Origin: Peptococcaceae bacterium BRH_c8a
GTDB taxonomy: Bacteria; Bacillota; Desulfotomaculia; Desulfotomaculales; Desulfallaceae
NCBI GenBank assembly: GCA_000961575.1
Contig: LADP01000015.1
Span: 24,607 to 88,606, forward strand
Length of the DNA stretch: 64,000 nucleotides
Direction: 5' to 3'
Under the pieces are notes generated by a model that made no database searches, was not told the DNA's origin, and saw only the letters and a list, made by a program, of their open reading frames with translations. Below, piece by piece: positions 51,493-60,039 of this stretch. Numbering within the stretch: the first letter of the stretch is position 1; the number at the start of each line of letters is the position of its first letter. Both the position numbers and the translations under genes were made by a program.

Positions 51493-53474
51493 TGAAACTA
51501 ACTTTCTTTCCAGATCCTTATCCAGATGAAATTTTGTATAGTGTACTGGCACGTTATCATCAACGTAGTGGCAATACAAGTTTTCGTCAAACCCAAATCG
51601 AACTATATGGTTCTTCAACAGCCAAGGCAGTAATAGATTTGCCGAGCAGAATTTCAGAGCTGTGTAAAAGAATGCCAAAGGGTGCCTGTTATAATACCGA
51701 TGCTTTAATTATGGGCCAGACGCTTTTGCCTTACTATTCATCATTCATGCCCATTGATAGGGTAAAAACAATTAAAAGTGATATGGTTGGCAGAAAAGGA
51801 GGTTCCATACATACCCGTGTAGGTATTCCTGCCGGAGGGGTATGTAATACCCGAACGCTAAAGTTTTGCCCTGCCTGTTTGCTTGAGGACGAAATTATGT
51901 TTGGAGAGCCATACTGGCACAGATTACATCAGGCACCCGGGGTATTTATATGCCCTAAACACTCGTTGTTCCTGGAATTAGATTGCCCATGGTGTGGTCC
52001 AAAACTTCTTCCTGACCCTACGCAGCAGTATCAATTAGCAGATATTCAATGCAAACAGGGGCATGATCTTCGTTATCCAAAATGCGGCCGATTAATTGAC
52101 CTGGAGAGGCATACACATAAGTTTTTATTAGATTTAGCTCAGGACATTCAGTGGATTCTTGACCATCCAAGAAATATTGTAGACCTAACCGAAATTCGCG
52201 AGAAATATATAAGCTTTTTGCAATATCTTGACTTGGCATTGCCAAGCGGCAGGGTGAGGTTTACCGATTTAACACATGAATTAAGCGCATATTACCCATT
52301 AAGTCTTCTTGAGCTACTGGAGACATCAACAAACCCTGGTAAAACGGATTGGTTGGGTAAAATGCTACGCAAACCAAAAGGAATAATACATCCAATAAGA
52401 CATTTATTATTAATGCGATTTGTGGCGGGATCCCCAGAACGTTTTTGGAGCGATATATGTTATAGGCCCTTCGGAAAGGGCCCATGGCCTTGTCTAAACC
52501 CAGTGGCTAAGCATTATCGACAAGATGTTGTTCAAACCTGTAATTTAACCAAGGATTCAAAATCATTAAAACCAGTTGGTACTTTTATCTGTGATTGTGG
52601 CTTTATTTATTCCAGAAGTGGCCCAGACTTGATAACAATGGATAGGTACAAATTTGGGTGCATTAAAGCGTTTGGACATCTGTGGCAGAATAAATTGAGA
52701 GAACTAATTGTGGAACAAAAACTTAGTTATCGTGCTACGGCAGGAATAATGAAGGCAGACCCAGTGACTATAAAGCGTTATGTGATGGATTTGGGTTTAC
52801 CATATGCATACGGTTCAAATGTAAACATTGAGCCCGAAGTAGTTTCCAAAAATAAAGGGTTGCAACTTAAGGTAAATAAAGAAGAATATCGCAAGCGTAT
52901 ACTTGAAACAATAAGCGCCAATCCTGATGATACCCGCACCCAAATCAGAAAACGGGTACCGGGTGTTTATATCTGGCTTTATAAAAAAGACAAGGAATGG
53001 TTGGACAAAGCATTACCCAGACCCATAAAAAACCATGTTTATACTAACACAAGGGTGGACTGGGACACCAGAGACCAGGATATTTTTTATAAATTAAAAC
53101 AAGCAGCAGATGACTTACTATCTTTAGTAGACCCACCGGTGAGGATTACGCTAAGCCGACTTGGCCGTAAAATGGGACTGTTGGCTTTGTTGGAAAATTT
53201 TCTTGATAAATTACCTAAAACTAAAGCCCTGCTAAACGATTTATCAGAATCTGTTGAAGATTTTCAGATCCGAAGAGTTCAATTAGCTGCACAAAGGTTA
53301 GCACAGGAAGGTAAAGAAATTGTCCCCTGGCGGCTTGAAAGAGAAGCCGGCTTAAGGCCGGGTTACAGTAAAAGAGTGCTGTTAGCCATGGAATACGAAA
53401 TGACTAAGCCGAGCCAAATTGAAATAATTACTGCGTTCAAAGATAGTGAACTTAAGGCACTTCTCCGCCAATAA
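51492..53474 (+). CDS. tnsD: TnsD/TniQ-family target selector
   Basis: FFPDPYPDEILYSVLARYHQRSGN; FCPACLLEDEIMFGEPYWHRLHQAPGVFICPKHSLFL zinc motif; 660 aa; element sits beside glmS. Confidence 0.94.
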   Translation: MKLTFFPDPYPDEILYSVLARYHQRSGNTSFRQTQIELYGSSTAKAVIDLPSRISELCKRMPKGACYNTDALIMGQTLLPYYSSFMPIDRVKTIKSDMVGRKGGSIHTRVGIPAGGVCNTRTLKFCPACLLEDEIMFGEPYWHRLHQAPGVFICPKHSLFLELDCPWCGPKLLPDPTQQYQLADIQCKQGHDLRYPKCGRLIDLERHTHKFLLDLAQDIQWILDHPRNIVDLTEIREKYISFLQYLDLALPSGRVRFTDLTHELSAYYPLSLLELLETSTNPGKTDWLGKMLRKPKGIIHPIRHLLLMRFVAGSPERFWSDICYRPFGKGPWPCLNPVAKHYRQDVVQTCNLTKDSKSLKPVGTFICDCGFIYSRSGPDLITMDRYKFGCIKAFGHLWQNKLRELIVEQKLSYRATAGIMKADPVTIKRYVMDLGLPYAYGSNVNIEPEVVSKNKGLQLKVNKEEYRKRILETISANPDDTRTQIRKRVPGVYIWLYKKDKEWLDKALPRPIKNHVYTNTRVDWDTRDQDIFYKLKQAADDLLSLVDPPVRITLSRLGRKMGLLALLENFLDKLPKTKALLNDLSESVEDFQIRRVQLAAQRLAQEGKEIVPWRLEREAGLRPGYSKRVLLAMEYEMTKPSQIEIITAFKDSELKALLRQ

Positions 53475-53543
53475 TCCTAATCTTTATTCTAGTTGTGCTA
53501 GCTTTTAAGAGAAAACTCTATATTTAGCGTAAAAGTTGACGAG

Positions 53544-55268
53544 GTGTTTCATATTCGTATTTTTAAGGAATGGCCGTTTAGGGAAAAAGAATTAGTTAAA
53601 ATATTGTGGCTTAAATCACCGTACAAAAATGAAAGAAATGCTTGGCTCTTGCCGGTTATATTCCAAAGCGAAAACGATAAAATAGTTGAGCTGGAAACTT
53701 CATGGGGCTCGCTGCCGTTATTACGTTTTGGACAGTACTTTAATCTTGGTAAACCTATAAAGTCATATAAGGAAGGAACATTAAAAACACATAGAATACC
53801 TGATTTTTCTAAAGGTGAACTTATACAGGCTTCAAAGATTGAAGGCCTTACCCAAAACGATTATTTTAAGCAAGAATATTGTTGGGTTTTTAATAATGGA
53901 GAAAAAAAATTTGTAGTTCCTTGTATAGAGTTGGTTAGGAGTATTTTAGCTCCCATGAAAATCTTAGCCAACGCGGTGCTGGAGCCAGTTGGTTTAGAAG
54001 AATTTATCAATAGTTATTCAATTGAGAAACCTAATAAGTTAAATATTGTTTTTAATAAACGTGTTCCATATAGGACGATGAGTGATGACTTTGCTCGGCA
54101 TTTTGCCTGGCTTAAGTTTAATAACGAAGTTCATCACAGTTGGACTAAAATAGCTATTGATGTTTTCCCTAAGGGTGCAGTACGCCCCCCTGAACAACCC
54201 CCTCTATTTGAATATGGCATTGTAAAGCCTAAATTTTTAACTTATGAGCCACCGTTTAAAGAACAACTTCATATCGCAACCAGACAAATAGAATACGATA
54301 ACTATTCTTTTATATTCGAGATAGTAGCTATAAAGGGATTAAATATACCGTTTGATGATATCAGTTATTCACATGAATCGTCAGTTACTTATGAAATGAC
54401 ACCAACTGACCAACCAGAGAGAAAGCTTATAAAGAGAAAAAAAGTTGTAAAAAAACAAGAAGAGAATACATTATTTATGCAAAATCCACGCTATATTTCT
54501 AATACTATAATTAGTAAAGAAGTTCCAACATTTTTTGGCTATAAAACGGACACCAAGGTTTTGCGTGAAAGAAAGGTTATGCCTAAGCCAGTTAGAATTG
54601 AAGAACGCGGCGAGGGTGCAATGCCAAAATGGAAGCCTAAGGTTACTAGTAAAGCAAAAAAACATGGCAGAGCAACTAAGAAGTATGATGAAACAACAAA
54701 ATTATTTTCTACCGATGATATTTATTCAGATGGAAATCCATTAATTAAACCTGTTGAAATTACAGGATTAAGGTCCTTACAGGAAAATGAAACTTTTATT
54801 GATAACACGTTGGGACCTTTTTTAAAAATGACAAAAATTGTTGAGGAACTTTCTAGATATCGTTTTGAATCTGAGCATAAATTATTTACTCTTCCGGGAA
54901 GTTCAAAAATCTCCTATAAAGAGGACGGTACCCCCAGGCAGTGCGCACTTGTAACCTTTAGAGATTATTTTCAAGAAATAAACTGCTTTTACCTTTTAGA
55001 GGTGGAAAGATTTCTTGATATGTATTTATCCACATTGTTGCTTTGGCCAAAAAATCAAGAAAAATATTTATCCGAAAGGCATATTGCTATAATTATGGAA
55101 GAAATAATGTTAAATTTAGTTAAGAATAACGGGCACTGGGATAAAAAGGCATTAAGTAAGGTTAAAGGAGTTAAGATTCATAGATTAAAACATCTAGATA
55201 TGTGGACAGAAGTTGATTGGGCGACAGTAGTTATTGGTACGATTGATAAATTGTACTTTCACAAGTGA
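53544..55268 (+). CDS. tnsE: Probable TnsE-like target selector (GTG start)
   Basis: Position after tnsD, 574 aa, TnsE-like size; C-terminal HLDMWTEVDWATVVIGTIDKLYF; assigned mainly from context. Confidence 0.65.
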   Translation: MFHIRIFKEWPFREKELVKILWLKSPYKNERNAWLLPVIFQSENDKIVELETSWGSLPLLRFGQYFNLGKPIKSYKEGTLKTHRIPDFSKGELIQASKIEGLTQNDYFKQEYCWVFNNGEKKFVVPCIELVRSILAPMKILANAVLEPVGLEEFINSYSIEKPNKLNIVFNKRVPYRTMSDDFARHFAWLKFNNEVHHSWTKIAIDVFPKGAVRPPEQPPLFEYGIVKPKFLTYEPPFKEQLHIATRQIEYDNYSFIFEIVAIKGLNIPFDDISYSHESSVTYEMTPTDQPERKLIKRKKVVKKQEENTLFMQNPRYISNTIISKEVPTFFGYKTDTKVLRERKVMPKPVRIEERGEGAMPKWKPKVTSKAKKHGRATKKYDETTKLFSTDDIYSDGNPLIKPVEITGLRSLQENETFIDNTLGPFLKMTKIVEELSRYRFESEHKLFTLPGSSKISYKEDGTPRQCALVTFRDYFQEINCFYLLEVERFLDMYLSTLLLWPKNQEKYLSERHIAIIMEEIMLNLVKNNGHWDKKALSKVKGVKIHRLKHLDMWTEVDWATVVIGTIDKLYFHK

Positions 55269-55337
55269 GACCTGTGTCCGCCTACCCGAAAAGGGTTTTC
55301 CTAAAACTATGTCGAAATGGCAAATATCATAAATTTT

Positions 55338-55370
55338 GAACAGCATTGGTTCTATGCTGTTCTTTTTTTT
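55338..55370 (+). terminator. Rho-independent terminator after tns operon
   Basis: gaacagcat-tggttct-atgctgttctttttttt. Confidence 0.85.
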
Positions 55371-55416
55371 AAAAGGTATTATTTAAAAAAGAGGTTTTCT
55401 TTGGAGGCTGGTTATT

Positions 55417-56277
55417 ATGGCTGAAATAAAAATGCCAAATATTAACCATTGGGAAAAAGAAATAGATAGCGTGGTATGGCGTTTAATAAAATTTAAGAAA
55501 GGAACCAGTACCAAGTTGAATTTAGGTCATCTTAACTTTATAGAACCATCAGGCGCGATTCTATTAATATTGATATGTAACTATGTATTTAACCTGACCG
55601 GTGTAAAAGTAGAGATAACTAACGTTAAACCTCAGGTATTATCATATTTTAATCGCATTTTATTCTTTAATGTTATCAGTCAATGGGCGTTCACAAACGA
55701 TAAGATTTCTTGGTGGCAAAAGGTACATTATAATCAAAGGTCTTTAAGTGTTGTAGAAATCACTTTGTTAGAACAGGCTTTTGATGTTTACAATTTTACG
55801 CAAAAATGCCAAAGTATTATAAGAAGTTGGTTCCCGGAATCTTATCAAAAAGAATACTGTGATAGGGCAATGACTGTGGTTATGGAAGTATGCTCAAATG
55901 CTTTAGACCACAGTGGCTCTGAAGCGTATGCTATGTTACAAAAGTATTCAAGAGGCTATGGAAGCCAAATTAAAATTTCTGTAGGAGATATGGGGATAGG
56001 TATTCGGGAGCACTTGCTAAAAGCCCATCGTTGGGTAGGAAGTCATGATACAGATTTTATCGAAAAAGCTTTAAACGGTCTATCCGGTCGACAAAATAGC
56101 TCTGGTGGGTTTGGCTTAAAGCGGATTCAAGAAATCACTGCTAAACACAAGGGTAAAGTTTTATTGCGTTCCGGGAAAGGCATGGTTGAGATTGAGAATG
56201 GGTTAAAGAAATATTACTTTAATTACAGTTTTCCTGGAACGCAATATTTAATTGAATTAAGGAACCATAATTGTTGA
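55417..56277 (+). CDS. STAS-like plus GHKL-type ATPase protein
   Basis: LNFIEPSGAILLILICNYVF STAS-like; VVMEVCSNALDHSGSEAY N-box; VGDMGIGIREHLL G1; SSGGFGLKRIQEI G2. Confidence 0.82.
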   Translation: MAEIKMPNINHWEKEIDSVVWRLIKFKKGTSTKLNLGHLNFIEPSGAILLILICNYVFNLTGVKVEITNVKPQVLSYFNRILFFNVISQWAFTNDKISWWQKVHYNQRSLSVVEITLLEQAFDVYNFTQKCQSIIRSWFPESYQKEYCDRAMTVVMEVCSNALDHSGSEAYAMLQKYSRGYGSQIKISVGDMGIGIREHLLKAHRWVGSHDTDFIEKALNGLSGRQNSSGGFGLKRIQEITAKHKGKVLLRSGKGMVEIENGLKKYYFNYSFPGTQYLIELRNHNC

Positions 56278-56343
56278 CAAGCATGTTAAATTAATGTAAA
56301 CTATGAGTAGGCGTTCACTAAAAAAATATGAAAAGGTGATTAT

Positions 56344-56931
56344 GTGAAGGCTGAACATATTAGTTACAATATGCTAAATTTGATAACCGAGCTTGGGTTA
56401 ACAGGAAGAAATCTGTTGCTTAGGTCAATTGGCTCACTGGCAAAAGATATAATTAAGACAAAAATTGATTCAGCAAACGCTGGCTCAACCTTTTACCTAA
56501 ATTTTAAGGGTATTGAATTAACAGACGTATCGTTTGTGGATGAGGCAATTCTTGGGTTGCAAAAAGAAATCGGGGCTGGTTTATATGGAAACCGTAGAAT
56601 AGTACTAATTAATTTAGATGAGGGTGTAAAAGAAAATCTCGAAGCAGCTATCTATTATAGGGAAGAAAAATATAATGAAAGAGTTCCGGTTTTATTTTTA
56701 ATGTCTGAAGAAATTACTGTCTTAGGCAATCTTGAAAAGTCACTTTTTGATACTTTTAATTTGATTAAAGACCGCAGGACATTATCTGCACGAGATTTAG
56801 CAGAAGAAAAACAGATTGAAATTAATAGTGCTAGTAACAGGCTTAAAAAGCTATATGATTATGGCTTAGTTATTAGAGAGGAAATAATTGACTCAGATGG
56901 GCGGCAACATTTATACAGTATACCTGTATAA
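56344..56931 (+). CDS. STAS-like (DUF4325-type) domain with C-terminal winged helix
   Basis: FYLNFKGIELTDVSFVDEAILGLQKEIG; C-term LSARDLAEEKQIEINSASNRLKKLYDYGLVIREE wHTH-like. Confidence 0.72.
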   Translation: MKAEHISYNMLNLITELGLTGRNLLLRSIGSLAKDIIKTKIDSANAGSTFYLNFKGIELTDVSFVDEAILGLQKEIGAGLYGNRRIVLINLDEGVKENLEAAIYYREEKYNERVPVLFLMSEEITVLGNLEKSLFDTFNLIKDRRTLSARDLAEEKQIEINSASNRLKKLYDYGLVIREEIIDSDGRQHLYSIPV

Positions 56932-57159
56932 TTTTTTTAGAGAGGCCTTCACCTTTTTTTAATGAAGACATGGCCTTAAGAAAAAAGAAAGGAGATGACA
57001 TATTACAGCATGCAATGAAATAACTTAAGCACTTCTAGAAAGAATTGCGCCATTTAGATGATGATGTAAATGTCTAAACTTTTATGATAAAGCTTGTAAC
57101 GCACTTAAAAATCGAAGGCTGTATAGAGTAATCTACTAAATTATTTAGGAGGCACAGGT

Positions 57160-57438
57160 ATGGAACAAAAACATCATAAAGATAACGATAAAAAAATTAT
57201 CGTTATCATGGTAGTTAACGGAACACCTATAGAATGTGACTTTGCGCTTGGACGTAAATTAAGAAGTATAGTTGTGGAGACCCTTGGAAAAACGGATAAC
57301 ACTGGTCAACAAATTGAGAATTGGGATTTGCGAGACGAAGTCGGAAGCCTTTTGGATTTGGACAAGCACTTGCGGGAATACAACTTTCAGGATAAAGTTA
57401 AACTTTTTCTCAATCCCAAGGCTGGTATAGGTGGTTAA
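57160..57438 (+). CDS. Ubiquitin-like beta-grasp protein with exposed C-terminal Gly-Gly
   Basis: 92 aa; IIVIMVVNGTPIECDFALGRKLRSIVVETLGKT...KVKLFLNPKAGIGG-stop; RBS aggaggcacaggt; adjacent E2/JAMM/E1 genes. Confidence 0.88.
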   Translation: MEQKHHKDNDKKIIVIMVVNGTPIECDFALGRKLRSIVVETLGKTDNTGQQIENWDLRDEVGSLLDLDKHLREYNFQDKVKLFLNPKAGIGG

Positions 57439-57439
57439 G

Positions 57440-58003
57440 ATGGCGCAGCAATTAATTGACCCAAGAGTATCTAAGATGAAATTTGACCGAGAGGTTAATG
57501 TTTTATGTAAACAAGCCTCTGATTTGAGAAGTCGTGGATGGATCATTGAATCAATAGAATACCCTGTTGTTAGAGTTACATTTCTAGTTACAACAATTAG
57601 GCCTGTCATTGCTCCGTTTACTGTTGAAGTAGATTTTACTAATTATAATTTTCTTCCACTCTCACTTAGATTTCTTGACCCAATAAGTTTTTTGCCTACT
57701 AGTATAGATAGTATTAGATTAACGGAAAATGGGCCGCAAAAAGTGATTGTTCACGGCCATCCTGAAACAAAGGAAGACTTTCTTTGTTTGCCAGGAGTAT
57801 TGCAATATCATTCTCACCCTCAACATTCCGGGGACTCCTGGGATTTGCACCGCTACTCAGGAAAAGGAAAGCTTTATAGCTTACTAGATTATACCTGGCT
57901 GTATTGTGTAAGAACTATAAGCGGATTTCAGATTCCACTGCCAAATATAGTAGTTAATGGAGCTTATCTTGCGATGGGGTTAATCAATGAACAGGTTCAG
58001 TAG
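57440..58003 (+). CDS. E2 ubiquitin-conjugating-enzyme-like protein (ORF opens at 57431)
   Basis: VIVHGHPETKEDFLCLPGVLQYHSHPQHSGDSWDLH resembles E2 HPN...CL...W core; candidate catalytic Cys codon 57785-57787; between Ubl and JAMM genes. Confidence 0.75.
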   Translation: MAQQLIDPRVSKMKFDREVNVLCKQASDLRSRGWIIESIEYPVVRVTFLVTTIRPVIAPFTVEVDFTNYNFLPLSLRFLDPISFLPTSIDSIRLTENGPQKVIVHGHPETKEDFLCLPGVLQYHSHPQHSGDSWDLHRYSGKGKLYSLLDYTWLYCVRTISGFQIPLPNIVVNGAYLAMGLINEQVQ

Positions 58004-58496
58004 TATTAAAAGAGTAATTTTAACAGAAGAGACAATTTCACAGACAATTGAATGGCTAAAAATAGCGGGGTTAGTGAGATGTGAAGCTTTAGTATTATGG
58101 GCTGGGGAGTTTGCCAGTTCTGAAGTCTTTATGGTTTCAACGGCTATATATCCTGAACAGACCCCTATAAGATCACCGAATGGGATAGGGTATGTTGTCG
58201 ATAGCGAGGAACTTTTCAAGGTTAATAAGTGGCTTTATGAAAACGATAGAATTCTAATAGCACAAATTCATTCACATCCAACACATGCATTTCACTCAGA
58301 TACCGACAATAAATACCCGCTCGTTACTGCAACAGGGCAGTTTTCGATTGTTGTACCATTCTTCGCTCAAGACCCTAATTTAGATATATTTAGTTGCGCT
58401 TTTTTTCGCTTGTCTAATTGGGGAACGTGGTTGACTTTAACAGAAAAACAGATAAAAAAAAATTTTATTAAGGTGGATTACGATGGCAATTGCTAA
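57987..58496 (+). CDS. JAB/JAMM metalloprotease (deubiquitinase-like)
   Basis: GEFASSEVFMVSTA...AQIHSHPTHAFHSDTD (HxHP...S..D). Confidence 0.9.
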   Translation: MNRFSSIKRVILTEETISQTIEWLKIAGLVRCEALVLWAGEFASSEVFMVSTAIYPEQTPIRSPNGIGYVVDSEELFKVNKWLYENDRILIAQIHSHPTHAFHSDTDNKYPLVTATGQFSIVVPFFAQDPNLDIFSCAFFRLSNWGTWLTLTEKQIKKNFIKVDYDGNC

Positions 58497-60018
58497 CTTT
58501 TTTAATCGTGCAGTGCAAGCCGTTGGACAGGCACTGCCGTTAGTTGACAGGGAAACCTTGGCGCAAAAACTCAATGATTTTATAATTGCTATAGTTTTTG
58601 ATGAAGCATCCCTGGCCAAACCAAACACAAATTCTATGTTAAGTTTAGCAGTAAACCTGGCATCCAGGTTCTACCCACGTATTTCAATTGTCTACGATGG
58701 TTTTTCTGATAAAGGTCAAGCTTTAAAACAAGAACTTGAAACTATGGCGTTATCTATTAATCCCAGCATAGAACTGGTGCCTGTGGGCCACCATGTATTT
58801 GCTGCAATCTGTGTTGGCGAACCCAATCTTCAGGCAAAGCATAAAGTCTATGTAAATGCCGGTTCGTGGAATATTGAAGTCAATGTAGGTCGACCAGCTT
58901 CTACTATTACCCAGACAGGCTACAACCCATTCTCTGCAACTGCTACTGTATGTTTTGGAATGGACGAAATTTTTCGAGCCGTTTTCAATGATGAAATCTC
59001 TCCAGATAGCGCCCCAGCGAACTATTGCCTTTCACTTCTGGATTATTCTCAAAATTTGGCACACGAGACAAATCTTCCGGTTGTTAATCTCAAAGATGTT
59101 TCTTTGGTTGGGTTAGGCGCTGTTGGTAGTGGATTAGTGTGGTGTCTTGCGAAACTTGAGGGGCTCACAGGGCATATAACTTTGATAGATCATGAAACTG
59201 TTGAACTTTCTAATTTGCAAAGGTATATACTTACAAACCAGCAATCGGTTCAACGGCATAAAACAATCATTGCAGAAGAATACCTTAGAAGAGAAGGTTT
59301 AGAAATCTCCTTTTATCCAGAGAACCGTTTTGGCGAATATGTTAGCGAATACCGCCCAAATTGCATGTTTGATGTAATCGCAGTCTCTGTTGATAATGCT
59401 GCTTGCCGTTTTGCGGTCCAATCTGTATTACCGCGTGTTGTGCTAAATGCGTGGACAGCGGAAAATGGCCTATTAGGAGTATCGAGGCACTGGTTTGACA
59501 GTAATCAAGCATGCCTAGCGTGTCTTTACTTGTCTACCACACAACAAAAAAGCCAACTTGAACAGTTGGTTGAAATAACCGGTTTTGAACCCACTAGAAT
59601 AATCGAATTAATCACAAACCAGGTTTGTTTAGATAACCAGGCTTTGCAGGAAATAGCTTCAAATAAAAATTACCCTTTCGATGTTGTGGCATCTTTTGAA
59701 GGCAATACGATAAATGAATTCTATACTAAGGCCGTGTGCGGAGGGGTATTAATAAATTTTATTGACCAAGTTATAGAACCAGAGGCTATAGTTCCTCTTG
59801 CCCACCAAAGCGTACTGTCGGGCGCCTTATTAGCAGCCGAGATCGTTAAGGAGTCACTCGGTCTACTGAACAAAGAACAACCAGTTGAAACAAGGATAGA
59901 AGTTCTTAAGCGCCCTAAAGAATACCTGAATTTCCGCAGGAATAAAACACAAAACCCTAAATGTATTTGTCAGGATAGCGATTATTTGTTTGCTTACTCG
60001 CAAAAGCACAATTTATAA
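58483..60018 (+). CDS. E1-like ThiF-family activating enzyme with ~200-aa N-terminal extension
   Basis: VSLVGLGAVGSGLVWCLAKLEGLTGHITLIDHETVELSNLQRYILT; CLACLYL; overlaps the JAMM gene. Confidence 0.93.
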   Translation: MAIANFFNRAVQAVGQALPLVDRETLAQKLNDFIIAIVFDEASLAKPNTNSMLSLAVNLASRFYPRISIVYDGFSDKGQALKQELETMALSINPSIELVPVGHHVFAAICVGEPNLQAKHKVYVNAGSWNIEVNVGRPASTITQTGYNPFSATATVCFGMDEIFRAVFNDEISPDSAPANYCLSLLDYSQNLAHETNLPVVNLKDVSLVGLGAVGSGLVWCLAKLEGLTGHITLIDHETVELSNLQRYILTNQQSVQRHKTIIAEEYLRREGLEISFYPENRFGEYVSEYRPNCMFDVIAVSVDNAACRFAVQSVLPRVVLNAWTAENGLLGVSRHWFDSNQACLACLYLSTTQQKSQLEQLVEITGFEPTRIIELITNQVCLDNQALQEIASNKNYPFDVVASFEGNTINEFYTKAVCGGVLINFIDQVIEPEAIVPLAHQSVLSGALLAAEIVKESLGLLNKEQPVETRIEVLKRPKEYLNFRRNKTQNPKCICQDSDYLFAYSQKHNL

Positions 60019-60039
60019 GTAAATGCTAAACTGGGATGT

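Noticed and set aside
47045-53000. Antisense ORFs in tns genes
   Set aside because: Overlap well-supported tnsABCD coding sequence and lack recognisable domains
56932-57159. Short ORF MALRKKKGDDILQHAMK and in-frame pieces before the Ubl gene
   Set aside because: Too short and repeatedly interrupted by stops; could be a decayed gene but no family recognised
57160-57438. ThiS/MoaD sulfur-carrier for cofactor synthesis
   Set aside because: No thiamine or molybdopterin genes nearby; the adjacent E2-like and JAMM genes and 92-aa length fit a conjugated Ubl better
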